Source: Ceratothoa steindachneri (taxonomy: Eukaryota; Arthropoda; Malacostraca; Isopoda; Cymothoidae). From it: 64,000 nucleotides of DNA. The notes below the pieces were generated by a model that made no database searches, was not told the DNA's origin, and saw nothing but the letters and a program-made list of their open reading frames with translations. This document shows, piece after piece, positions 35,673 to 46,080 of this stretch. The DNA lies in the NCBI GenBank assembly GCA_963969495.1, contig OZ018333.1, positions 12,567,420-12,631,419 of the forward strand, given 5' to 3'. The translations under genes and the position numbers were made by a program. Position 1 is the first letter of the stretch; each line of letters opens with the position of its first letter.

Positions 35673-37330
35673 AAAGATTTTCTCTCATGTTCAGAAACAG
35701 TGATATTAAAACGCTAAGTTCCCTATCTAATAATCCAGATATTGTCATTACCAAACCTAATGAAGGAGTTGGAGTTGTTCTATTAAATCGAACTGACTAT
35801 GTACACAAAATGGAATCCATACTTGCAGACACTACAAAATTTAAACTGCTCTCAGAAACACCTAAAAAAAAAACTAAAACTAGAAGATAAAGTTAACAGA
35901 GTTCTGTTAAATCTAAAATCCACTAAAGTTTTAGACCAGCAAACTTATGATGCTCTACATTCTAGTGGTTCTGGGTTAGGCTTATTATACGGCCTCCCTA
36001 AGCTACACAAAGCTGGTGTTCCTCTCTGACCAATTTTGGCTTCCTATTCTCTTGCAACTTTTAACCTTTCTAAATATGTTGCTAAATTGCTCTCTGGGTT
36101 AGCCATAGGTCAATACACCATAAAAAACAGCTATTCTTTTGTTAATGAATTATTGTCGCACAATTTTGCACCCTCAAAAGTCTTAGTCAGTTACAATGTA
36201 TCCTCACTATTTACAAATGTTCCTGTTAATGAAACAATTGATATAATATTAAATCTAATTATTTTTTATTCAATAACAAAGTTTACCAACAGATAGATGG
36301 AGTAGGGATGGGCTCACCAATAGCTCCAATAGCAGCTAATATTTTCATGATTTATCTTGAAAATAACTTTATGAAACATTGCCCTTTAGATGTCAAACCC
36401 ATATTTTATCGTAGGTATGTGGACGACTCCTTTGCTATTTTTGATAATATAGAACATGCCCACCATTTTTTTAATTTTATAAACTCTTATCAACATTAAA
36501 TATACCATTGAATTAGAGAGTAACTATCAACTTCTTTTTCTAGATGTCATTATAGAAAAACCGAAAAACTAACTACCTCAATATACAGAAAGCCCACTTT
36601 TAGTGGCCTAGGAATAAATTTTTTCAGCCATTGTGACTTGTTACACAAACTCAGTGTAATTAAATCTCTAATATATAGGTGTTACCATCTCTCTTCCAAT
36701 TATTCCCTAATGCATAATGAATTCCAGACTCTAAAGTCTTATTTTAAAAATAATTGTTACCCCCACCTTTGGTTGACAAACTAATCAATAATTTTCTTAC
36801 CAAAATTTACTCTCCATCCTTTCTCTCATATAATGTTTTCAAAAATGAAATTTTTTTCGTAGTACCTGAAATGGGACCTTACAGTAAATTATTCACTAGA
36901 AAATGCAACAAATTACTCAAAAAATATTTCCTTCATACCAACTTCAAAATCACTTTTGTCAACCCACTTTCCATAGGAAGTTTCTTCTCGTCAAAAGACA
37001 AACTTCCTCTAGAAATGAGCAACTGTGTTGTTTATGCTTTTACTTGTCCTTGTTGTTTGCAAGGCACCTATATTGGTAGTACGGTTCGCTCATTGAAAGA
37101 GAGGTTTTGTTCTCACATGGGAATAAGCCATCGCACTGGAAAAATATTGTCTAAGAAGGAAGCTTTTGTAATAAAAAATCATATTATACAATGCAAGACA
37201 GAATGTTCCATAGATAATTGGTTATAATAATAATGAATATAGTCTAAGAATTTTGGAATCCCTACTAATACGTACAAAATCTCCTACACTCAACATAGAT
37301 AATACCGCTGTTCCCCTTCTTATTTCTTAA
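35636..37330 (+). pseudogene. PLE reverse transcriptase with C-terminal GIY-YIG endonuclease (broken)
   Basis: In order: N-terminal segment PDIVITKPNEGVGVVLLN (35740-35800), LLYGLPKLHKAG (35975-36025), VSYNVSSLFTNVPVNETI (36180-36240), VGMGSPIAPIAANIFMIYLE (36305-36360), the RT active site YRRYVDDSFAIF (36410-36445) and, near 37015-37200, the endonuclease block CVVYAFTCPCCLQGTYIGST, LKERFCSHMGISH. This is the standard PLE architecture: a telomerase-related RT with a GIY-YIG nuclease. It is interrupted by about five frameshifts or stops (near 35880, 36029, 36270, 36497 and 36750) and ends with stop codons near 37226-37330. An older part after the VDD block (36500-36750) is readable only in mixed frames. 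Confidence 0.85.
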
Positions 37331-37671
37331 TTTTAATTACCTCATTCAACAAACAACCAACCTTCTCTTATTGAACAACCAACCAATCAAATTCCTATAC
37401 TTCTTTAAGCCACATCCTTTATAATTTCTTCACTTTGTGATTTCTCCTGAACTTCATCGGTAAGCAATATTATACAGGAATTTTTTACTTTTGTGTTGTT
37501 GCTTCTTTTTTTCGTGTCAATAGTGATTACATTAGATTGATAATTTGATTCTCTTGCCTTTTAAATTCCTGAGTTATCGGTAAGCAATATTATACTGTAA
37601 TTATTTACTTTTTTTCGTTTCAATAGTGTTATATTAGATTGATAATTTGATTCTCTTGCCTTTTAAATTCC

Positions 37672-37838
37672 TGAGTTATTTTCTAATTTTTGATTTACCT
37701 AGATAGTCTTAACCTAATTATTTTTAATATTTTTAATATTCTTAAATTGTATTAGATTAATTTATGTTTTAGAACCTGAAGATGGGTGATACGCCCGAGA
37801 TGTTCCATAAATAAATCACATGTACCTCAGCCTCTTGT
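37672..37838. repeat. PLE-2 flanking inverted repeat, right arm (pLTR)
   Basis: Right-hand copy of the PLE terminal repeat in plus orientation. It ends at CAGCCTCTTGTGTGTCA where a (TA)n array begins. Confidence 0.85.
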
Positions 37839-37841
37839 GTG

Positions 37842-37899
<58 letters not shown>
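37839..37899. repeat. (TA)n microsatellite at PLE end
   Basis: A pure TA run starting directly at the PLE right terminus. Confidence 0.95.
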
Positions 37900-37901
<2 letters not shown>

Positions 37902-38582
37902 ATATCTATCTTAAAAAATTGTTTTCTTTCACTTTACTTTCTGCCAGATCCTCACTCTACTCATTACATCGGTAAAGGAAGCAAGAATATTTCAAAACGC
38001 TTCGAAGATGATCAAATCAGATTGAAAGCATATCAATTAGTTTGGTTTTTACCAAACACATTCACTAAAAAAAAAGAGAAGAATACTGGACAAGTAATCC
38101 ACCATCTATAAGATTGAATAAATAAGATAGAAGAAGAGAAAGTTGCCAAAGGAAATTAATTAAGGCAAAATACATAATAGTCTTCAATATAAATATCTAT
38201 CTATATATATATATCTATTCCATCAATACAAAAACAAATCAGGTTAGCTTAGTAATTGCTCACTTGATTAGGAATTTCTGGAGCCTGATGATAGATTAGG
38301 TAATGTTAAACGTTGCTAAGAATAAATAAGAATGTCACTAATGGTTATATCCTTCCTCCTGCAATTAAAATTATGCCTTCTTAGAAGCAACCTTGTTGAA
38401 TATATTACATCAAGATATGGATCAAATGGTCTTGGTAGATTCTGTCAACTTGGTAAAAACTGGCGGAAGCTTAGCAAATGCTCACTTGATTCAGAATTTC
38501 TGGAGCCTGATAATGGATTAGGCAATCCAAAACATTGCTTGGAATAAATAAGTGTCACTGATGGTCATATCCTTCCTACTGC
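37900..38582. other. Non-coding DNA with a 120-bp direct repeat
   Basis: Two copies of a sequence containing GCTCACTTGATT, AATTTCTGGAGCCTGAT and ATATCCTTCCT lie at about 38246-38365 and 38470-38580, about 88% alike by eye. The intervening DNA is unique. No coding sequence is seen. Confidence 0.8.
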
Positions 38583-38585
38583 AAC

Positions 38586-38664
<79 letters not shown>
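38583..38664. repeat. (TA)n microsatellite
   Basis: A pure TA run directly adjoining the left arm of an inverted repeat. Confidence 0.95.
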
Positions 38665-38667
<3 letters not shown>

Positions 38668-38723
38668 TCCAACAAACCACAAGAAACAGAAAATGAGAAA
38701 ACTTTCTTGGGAAATATTATTTC
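38665..38723. repeat. Inverted repeat left arm around tRNA-like unit
   Basis: GAATCCAACAAACCACAAGA and onward; reverse complement of 38863-38914 apart from an 8-base gap and single changes. Confidence 0.88.
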
Positions 38724-38742
38724 CTAATTTGCAAAACTGGTC

Positions 38743-38840
38743 TTCCGCATAGCGAAGTGGCCTAAGAGATGATTTAATTGAGATCAAAGCAGATGCTCAC
38801 TGCCTCAGTGTCTATGGTTCGAATCCCCCCCTCCCATCCT
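38743..38840 (+). mobile_element. tRNA-derived SINE candidate
   Basis: TAGCGAAGTGG at 38750-38760 fits the pol III A box, and GGTTCGAATCC at 38816-38826 fits the B box exactly. The spacing (66 bases start to start) suits a tRNA-Leu/Ser-like body with a long variable arm. Pairing of an acceptor stem is not convincing, so this is not a functional tRNA gene. It lies in the loop of an inverted repeat whose outer flanks are (TA)n arrays. Confidence 0.55.
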
Positions 38841-38862
38841 GTATGTAATTTTTGTGAATAAA

Positions 38863-38914
38863 GAAATAATATTTCCGAAGAAAGGTTTTCTGTTTCTTGC
38901 GGTTTGTTGGATTC
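38863..38914. repeat. Inverted repeat right arm around tRNA-like unit
   Basis: Partner of 38665-38723; contains CGGTTTGTTGGATTC. A (TA)n array follows at 38956-39023. Confidence 0.88.
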
Positions 38915-38952
38915 ATTTTCATCATTCTTTCGTGTTTATGTATGAAATATTT

Positions 38953-38955
<3 letters not shown>

Positions 38956-39023
<68 letters not shown>
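38956..39023. repeat. (TA)n microsatellite
   Basis: A pure TA run to the right of the inverted repeat. Confidence 0.95.
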
Positions 39024-39028
<5 letters not shown>

Positions 39029-39029
39029 T

Positions 39030-39812
39030 GCTTATTTGCTGAGCAATTAACTATGTTTCTTATATCCAGTTTAATTTCTTAGTTAATTTTCTCTCTCTTT
39101 CAGACTTTCCAATCAACCTATCAAAGGAATCCTAGAAGCCTGTCTACATGTAAGAATTTTTGTTTTCAAGCCCAGATGAGTGGACTAAGACATTGGTTTA
39201 CTCAGATTAAAAAGGTTGGTTGATACCCCAGTATGCTTGGGGAGATCTTCATCCCTACACAGATTTTGGAGAAATTAGGAAAAAAAAAATTTCCCAGAAA
39301 AAATATTCACCACAATTAATTATTTAGAAGGTATTAAAATTCAAATGTGTAATATTACCTCTCCTAGTCGCAATATTTCATTATTTTTTCTTACTTCACA
39401 GCTTTCTTTTTTACAATCAAGTCCTCCTTCATTTGGCTCAGCAAAATATTCTTCTCCAATTTCAAAAATTTCATTTTTAATTTCTTTTTTGATTAAAATC
39501 TCTTTGGGTTCCTAAAAAAAAAAAAAAATTATGTGCCTCCTATTGAATATTCCTAGCCCATTCTTACACATATATTGGTTAAAAAATATCCCCATACATG
39601 CTTTAAGTAGGTACTTTTTTCATTATTATTTTTAATCTAACTTCTTTTATGGTTAAAAGAATGAGAAATGGCTAATTAGACTGCCATGCAGATACATAAT
39701 ATTGGGTATTTGAGTTAACAAATAAGTTTTCTTTTAGATATTTTACAGTACTCATTGATGAATGCAACGAGAGCACAGCTGACAAAAGTACATGAAAACC
39801 CTATGTTGAAGA
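39030..39812. other. Unannotated AT-rich DNA
   Basis: No open frame with recognisable motifs. Poly-A tracts lie near 39280 and 39515. Confidence 0.55.
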
Positions 39813-39824
39813 TAATTTAAAATA
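39813..39824. repeat. Target-site duplication of copy J (left)
   Basis: TAATTTAAAATA, identical to 40438-40449. Confidence 0.85.
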
Positions 39825-40437
39825 TTTTATTTATTTTATTTTATTTAAGGGGCTATCTGGCGACTGCCGACTTAGGCATAAGTCGCCGTTAACAAACAGC
39901 CTAGTTCTAGGCTACTTTAAAAAATTGAACAGGAAACAACAATAGAAAGAAATAACAATAACAATAACAAAGCAATAACAAAAAATATAACAAAAACAAC
40001 AACAATTAAACCTGGATAAATGAAAGGGAGAAGGCCGGCCTCCCCCAAAAAGTCAATAAGTCCACCAGTCAAAGTGCATGCACTCGTCCCGAGTACAAGG
40101 GACAGGCGGTAGCGACCCCGCCCATCCCGGTACCGGGACAGGTGTCATGCGCGAAGATCACCCAGACTGGGACATTCAACAAGAATGTGGCGAACAGTCT
40201 GGGGCACGACGCAGTCGTTGCAATAGGGTGCAGGTGAGCGCTCCATCAAATAGCGATGCATCACACAAGTGTGCCCGATTCGGAGACGACAGAAAGCAAC
40301 CTGAAGCCGCCGCGGCATTGGGTGATAGGTCCATGGGAACAGTTGCAGCACAATGGCACGCAACTTTAAGTTCCCTTAGACCGTCTCCCATCTTCTTTGC
40401 CAAGCAGTCCGAAGAGCTGCCTGTATTCATGCCATGT
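39825..40437 (-). mobile_element. I-like LINE copy J, 613-bp 5'-truncated insertion
   Basis: T-rich start, the family 3' UTR with the GACTTAGGCATAAGTC hairpin and AACAAT repeats, then the C-terminal coding region (SPAPYCNDCVVPQTVRHILVEC, GHTCVMHRYLMER) and the start of the post-RNase H region. It is 5'-truncated at 40437. The 12-bp duplication TAATTTAAAATA on both sides marks a clean insertion. Confidence 0.92.
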
Positions 40438-40449
40438 TAATTTAAAATA
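40438..40449. repeat. Target-site duplication of copy J (right)
   Basis: TAATTTAAAATA, identical to 39813-39824. Confidence 0.85.
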
Positions 40450-40869
40450 AAGGCAAAGAAACAAAATATATATTTAGCGCCAGTGCTTAAATGAATAGTT
40501 TTTATAGCAGATGTCTCAGAGCAGTTATATTACAAGAAGTTATGAGAGGGCTAAGAGTACACAAAATAGAATGGGATGGAAAACATTTTCTGGCTAGTGG
40601 AGGTGCCCTGAAGTTAGTCAGAGAGAACAGGGTTTAACTTTATATTTATTCATTTACAGCACAGTGTTTTCCTGATTGCAAGCAGGCCAGTGAAACTAGT
40701 TTAACAATCTAGGGTTGCTTTGGTTTGGTGAAAATAAGGGAGCTAGATTTGAAGTAGAGCATTTTGAAGCTTGTTTGAACAATCTACGCAGATAAAGTGG
40801 GTGTGTATGTATTTTATAGTTTTCTGGTTCAGTGAGGTTGAGAGATTAGTCAATAATTGGGTGACCATA
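40450..40869. other. Unannotated sequence
   Basis: No motifs recognised. It may contain further decayed LINE sequence because the relic starts immediately to the right. Confidence 0.4.
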
Positions 40870-41068
40870 AAAAACCAAATACACTAACCTGAGATTTCTG
40901 ATTTTGTTGATTTAACTTGCAAAAGCAAGATATTAGAGAAATTTAGTCAGAAAACAAGCTGGAGTGGTCTCTCAATAGCATGCAAAACCAAACATGGTAG
41001 CCATTCTCCAAGATTGTAGGATGATATCATTCATCCAAATCCTATTAAGCTGAGTTAAACGAAAGACC
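40870..41068 (-). mobile_element. Ancient I-like LINE relic, part 1
   Basis: Alignable by eye to the RT-encoding region of copy A at about 1960-2150. AACTTGCAAAAGCAAGATAT parallels AACTTGCACACACAAGAGGT, and the following GGAGTGGTCTCTC, GTAGCCATTC and CATCCAAATCCTATT parallel GAGTGATCTCTC, GTAGCGATTC and CACCCAGATCCTGTT. Divergence is roughly 30%, with loss of CpG. No frame is left open. Confidence 0.72.
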
Positions 41069-41946
41069 TTAAGGGGATAACACATTTCTTTGTGAGTTAC
41101 TTTTCACATTGTTTCATACAAATTCGCCTTTTTTGGTTTTGTATATCATTTTATTGCAAATTTTATACACTTTTATGATATAATTATTCTTTTAGCAACA
41201 TGACTAGAACATGGTGAAAATTAAGATAATGCAAAATTGTATACATATGTGGAAAACTTTTCTTAGATATTTAAAGTTCATTTGTAAAAAAAAACAATTA
41301 CTACACCATTGTTTTTTATATCATTTTATAGTATATATTTTGTTTTATCAACATGATTAGAACATAGTGAAAATTATGATAATGCAAAATTTTATACATT
41401 CATGGAAATTCTCTGTAGAATTTTAATGTTATTTGTGAACAAAATGCAAAACTATACCATGCGATTTTAAATATTTGCTAAAAAAAAATAGTGCCTAAGA
41501 ACTGCTTCATATTTTTAGCATCATTTGAATATAGATTGAACTAAATTCCAGGCCATTTAGAACACTCCTACTATAGCCCAACCCTCCCTCCCCTCCAACT
41601 AAGAACAAAGCCTATAGTTGACCTTATCCCCAAAATATGTTTTAGTCCACCATTAACATAAATTTTAATAGAACTAAACAAAACTGATTTCAAATGACAA
41701 CTAAATCATATCTGCATCTTTTGGCCATGAATTGAGTATAAATGCTTAATTTTTACTCATTTTATAGCCATTTATATGATATCAGGTTTCATGGGGGGTT
41801 CTGAAAGAACTTCCTGTATTTCAAAAATGGCGCTGTAGGTTATTATAGTTTTGGCAGGAATAAAAGGGCTTTTAATGGTCTTTAATTTCATATATGATAA
41901 TCTAATGTAGTAAAAAGTTGAAAAAATGAATTTGGTATCCCCTTAA
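41069..41946. mobile_element. TTAA-flanked non-autonomous DNA element (piggyBac-like ends)
   Basis: TTAA at 41069-41072 and 41943-41946 bracket an 870-bp insert that begins GGGGATAACA and ends with the inverted GTATCCCC (7 matching terminal bases GGGGATA). Removing it plus one TTAA restores continuity of the surrounding LINE relic (GAAAGACC-TTAA-CTCACTCATCC against GAAAGGCCATGCCTCGCTCACCC in the family). The insert has no coding sequence and holds an internal direct repeat (41198-41255 and 41346-41410, shared AGAACATRGTGAAAATTA). A TTAA duplication with short inverted ends is the piggyBac signature, and family membership is inferred. Confidence 0.72.
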
Positions 41947-42680
41947 CTCACTCATCCATATCCATCTGTACAAGCATGACATAGAAGCTATCAACCTGAC
42001 TAATGATAGTATCCACACAAATAAAGCGCAGTACATAGCAAACTTAGTGAAAACAGGTAATGGAAGAGTTCTCCATGTCTAAGCTGAAATCCAGTCACCA
42101 GCAATTAGAGGAAAGTGTGGAAAAAGTAGTCACTAAAGATACAAAAGGAATAGTGGGTCCAACATGACACTCCTGCCTTAGTGGAGGATGGGTCCTGGTT
42201 GAAAAAATGTGAATCTTTTGATAAACTTCCACACATCTACAAGAGTGATCTTCCCATCAAGTGAAGAGATATACTCGCCAAGAAAAGCGGTGAGAATAGT
42301 TTAAAATGAATCAAATCTGGCCATTGCCCAACAAAATTCACAAATGAATTCACAGAGACAGCATTTTAGAGCTTATAGGTGTAGTGAAGCTCTTAGAGGT
42401 CATCTCACAGAGCAGACAATCAGGTGAGTGAAGTGTCCATACATTTAAGAAATGAAGGCCAAGCCCACATCAAAATAGTTGCCAGAGAAGAGCTAAATGG
42501 CCTGATCTAGTGCTTTAAATTCCACACCTAAGAACTCAATTTCTCAAATGCTAACATTAATGTGATCAATCCATGCACTACTTAAGTAGCCTCTTGAGTG
42601 AGGGGCCCTGAGTAAAGATGTTTGATATCAAAATAATCATTGTCATGAAGGTCAAAATGAGTAAAAGAGAGTTGGACAAT
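41947..42680 (-). mobile_element. Ancient I-like LINE relic, part 2
   Basis: Continues collinearly with the RT and endonuclease coding region of copy A (about 2150-2960). Landmarks are CTTCCACACATCTACAAGAG against CTTCCACACCTCAGCTAAAG, TTCCCATCAAGTGAAGAGAT against TTCCCGTTAAGTGAAGACAC, GTTGCCAGAGAAGAGCTAAA against GTTGCCGGAGAAGAACTCAA, and ATCATTGTCATGAAGGTCA against ATCACTACCATGGAGGTCA. The right boundary is vague. Confidence 0.75.
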
Positions 42681-43061
42681 TTAACAAAATATAGAGGAAG
42701 ACATGAGATAGAGCACCAGTTTTTGTAGGCAGAAACTGAAATAGAAGCAATTTCCAACATTATCTTCACCTTTCTTGCAGGTGACATGGCTGGGATAGCA
42801 TAAGGTCCTATGGTTGCCCATGCTCTTGCTAAAATTTGAACCATTTTGTACCACTTTCTTTCTTTGATGGCATCTTCAACAATGGTTATATTATATTTTC
42901 TGAAATTAGCTCTGATCTTTGTTAATGAGCTTGTTTAGTTCTGCTAATTTAATTTAATGGTTGGTATTTGTTACTTTAAGAGATGATGTTAAAATGGGCT
43001 TTGTTTTTATTTAGGCTTATCATTATAGAATCATCAAATTCCTCCTGTGTACTAGCAAATA

Positions 43062-43106
<45 letters not shown>

Positions 43107-43139
43107 TATTTTTAGGTTGTACTTCTTAGAGATCCTTGG
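42681..43139. other. Non-coding DNA with (TA)n array
   Basis: A TA array at about 43065-43103. The left part may be further decayed relic sequence. No gene is seen. Confidence 0.5.
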
Positions 43140-43340
43140 GTTTACATGAACTACTCTCTCTTATATGCTATGAAACTTTATTATAATTATTTTTAGCTCT
43201 CTATGTATCAGGATACCAACTCCATGCTTACTTTGATCTTCTACAAGGAGTTACATTCCTGATACATAGAGCTCTAAAAAAAATATAATAAAGTTTCATG
43301 GCATATCAGAGAGAGTAGTTTAAGTAAATCGTTTGGGTAG
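43136..43340. mobile_element. Foldback (MITE-like) inverted repeat
   Basis: Arms of roughly 80 bases (43136-43214 and 43256-43340) are imperfect reverse complements sharing TGAAACTTTATTATA, ACTACTCTCTCT and TCTATGTATCAGGA, with a loop of about 41 bases. The transcript or single strand would form one long hairpin. No coding content. A tiny foldback transposon or microRNA-like hairpin is possible; the former is more likely. Confidence 0.65.
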
Positions 43341-43610
43341 TGTTGGTAGCCAATATAGTTTCTCTTGGGGAGGATTAATGAGGGAATATTCCTGGAAAAA
43401 AATGGATGCTTAGAAGGATAGGGAGAATGCACTTAATTATTCAGACCCAGTTAAAAGGTTATAGTTCAAGGCACCCCTACAGCTACTAGTTGTAGCAATC
43501 TCGAATGTAACTCACCACCATTCCGGCTGGTAAAGGTGCATACAGTATGCCAAGTCAGCTAAATAAGCTCCTCTAAGTATCTGGAATATATTCTGGAAAA
43601 CTAAATATGC
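43341..43610. other. Unannotated sequence
   Basis: No motif or repeat recognised. Confidence 0.4.
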
Positions 43611-44043
43611 TACACATAACATAATTTCATAGATGACAAGAGCCATGGGGGCCTAAAAAAGGTCACCTACAGGAATGTGTAAAAAACAAAAAGCATCATC
43701 TTCAAGACTCGTCAAATTCCAAATCAATCGTAATATACAATAATAAAAACTGCATCCACAAGAATGAGTCCAGAATACCTCCCCATATAATCATCTAATC
43801 TGCATTTGAATACATTCATGTTTGGACTGTCTACCGTCTCAGATGGCAAACTATTGAAGTAATCTACCACTCCATTGGTGAAGAAATCTAAAATATTTTC
43901 TAATATCCAACCTGCACCTCTATTTTTTAAATTTTGAAGTGGTGACCCCTTTTCTTATTACTACCTTCCAACTCAAATAACTTACTAAAATCCAACTTAT
44001 CCATCCCAGAACTTATCCATCTCTTTCCTTTCCCTCCCCCACC
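43611..44043 (-). mobile_element. LINE family 3, short 5'-truncated copy
   Basis: Matches the 3' region of the adjacent longer copy (shared ACATAACATAATTTCAT start, GGACTGTCTAC and CTTATTACTACCTTCCAACT-type stretch) in the same orientation, forming a direct repeat with 44044-44580. Confidence 0.75.
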
Positions 44044-44582
44044 CTAACAACATAACATAATTTCATGGATGACAAAGGCCACAAGGGCCTATCAAAGGTC
44101 ATCTGCATTTGTCAGAACCCAGCCACAAAATATATCCATAGGATTGTGTCAGATCATATATCTACAATATACAATTTAATCAATCCAGAGGATTGTGTCA
44201 GATCATGCATCTACAATATACAATTAGAACTATACACAGGAATGTGTCAAAAACAAAGAACATCATCATCAAGACTCATCAAAAGACAAATCAACCATAA
44301 TATACAATAAAAAACTGCATCCAAAGGAATGAGTCCCGAATAACCCTCCCTCCCCATATAATATGCATTTGAAACAATTCAAGTTTGGACTGTCTACGGT
44401 CTTAGATGGCAAACTATTCCAGTAATCTACCACTCTATTTGTGAAAATATATTTTCTACATCCAACCTACACCTTTGTTTTTCAATATTTAAATGGTAAC
44501 CTCTAGTCTTATTAAGACCTTCCAACTCAAATAACTTGCTAAAATCTATCTTATGCATCAAATGAGAACATATTTAATAGCC

Positions 44583-46080
44583 TCAGGTATCTTCATATTC
44601 AAGGTGCTTCAGGGTAGGTATTGTTTTTGTTGCCCTCCTTTGTACTGACTCAAGCTGGTTAGTATCATGTCTAATATGCAGTGACCATGCTTGTATACAG
44701 TACTCTAAATGTGGCCTGAGATACGAGTTGTAGAGTTTAAGGATAATCTCTTTACTCTTGTAGCTAACATTCATCTTAATGTATCCTAGCACTCTATTTG
44801 CTGTATATTTTGTTTCAATACACTGCTTTGAAAACTTCAGTGACTTACCTACTATTATGTCTAAGTCCTCATCTTCAACTGAATTCAGCCACTGCCTATC
44901 CATTTCATAGCTAAATTCACTAATATCCCTTCCCATATTGAGAACTTTGCATTTTTTTAAGGTTAAAAATCAACTGCCACTTCTGAGCTCAAGCTAATAA
45001 CTTATTTAAGTCACTCTGCACTTTAAAGTTACCCTCAACTTCTTTGACTCCAGCTGCCAATTTAGTGTCATCAGCAAAAATTGACACTTTGCTATTTACA
45101 CTCTCCCCAAGAATATTTATATAAACTATGAATAATAAAGAGCCTAGAATGGATCCCTGAGGTACACCACTGATAATGTCCCTCCACTGTGACCTCACCC
45201 CATTCAGTACAACTCTCTGTTTACTATCTTTCAGCCATTCAGCTATCCAATTCAAAATTTACCATATATCCCATGCATTTTTCATTTGTGAAGTAGTCTC
45301 CTATGTGGAATCTTATCAAAAGCTTTGCTAAAATCTAAGTAAATTACATCAACATTCTTTCCTTATCTAATTTTTAGTTACATAATCCATAAAATCCAGA
45401 AAATTTGTTAAATACGATTTACCTCCTCTAAACCTATACTGAGCATCATTTATTAACCTACCAATCTCTAGATGGTCAGAAATCCCCTTGTTAACTGTCT
45501 TCTCAAGAATTTTACAGACTATAGAAGTTAAACTTACCAGCCTAGTTATTTGGGTCCTCTTTACTTCCTTCCTTAAAAATTGGCACTACATTCACTAATT
45601 TCCAATGATTAGGTATTTCTCCAAACTTGAGTATCTTCACCTTCTTTGTGTAACTTAGAATGAATGTTGTCTGGGCCAGATGACTTACTATTCTTTAACT
45701 CCAATATAAACTCATTAATTATTTCCCCGTTTACATTAATGGTATTCAACACTACTTCCCTGACTTAGAATTATCATTAATTAATCTATCTTGATTGTCT
45801 TGCGTAAATACTGAAGAAAAATGATCATTAAGAACCTCTACTATTCCCTCATCAGATTCTTTCAAAACCCTTTCATATCTAATAGACCCTATTTTATCAC
45901 TGTTAGATTGGTTATTAATTCTATAATAGCTAAAGAATTTTCCTGGATCTTTATTATTATTTTGAGCTAAATCATTTTCTGCTGCCATTTTTCTCTTCTT
46001 AATAATCTTATTTAGCTCATTTCTGGTTGATCTATAAGGATTAAAATTCTCAAAAGTACTTTCTCTCTGTAATCTCTGGT
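44583..46080 (-). pseudogene. LINE family 3 RT (broken)
   Basis: SGVPQGSILGSLLFIVYIN and FADDTKLAAGVKE at 45255-44989 give the RT catalytic core. YLDLSKAFDK-type sequence lies upstream in another frame (about 45350-45270). The C-terminal RPHLEYCIQAWSLH with QRRATKTIP lies at 44936-44583. Upstream, VEVLNDHFSSVFTQDN (45988-45752) precedes the RT. At least five frame changes show long decay. Confidence 0.82.

Larger units (their letters stand above)
35629..37838 (+). mobile_element. Penelope-like element 2 (plus strand)
   Basis: A PLE with RT and GIY-YIG endonuclease coding (35636-37330), 3' UTR and right pLTR ending near 37838. Its left end is joined to an inverted fragment of the same family through a palindrome. 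Within the 3' UTR, CGGTAAGCAATATTATAC and its context repeat at 37459-37540 and 37577-37650, a tandem duplication of about 118 bases. Confidence 0.83.

Noticed and set aside
38743..38840. Functional tRNA gene
   Set aside because: A and B boxes are good but no acceptor stem pairs and no clear anticodon loop can be drawn, so it is kept only as a SINE candidate.
42578..42844. Minus-strand frame of 88 codons as a membrane protein
   Set aside because: Part of it aligns to the decayed LINE endonuclease region, and hydrophobicity reflects AT-rich sequence.
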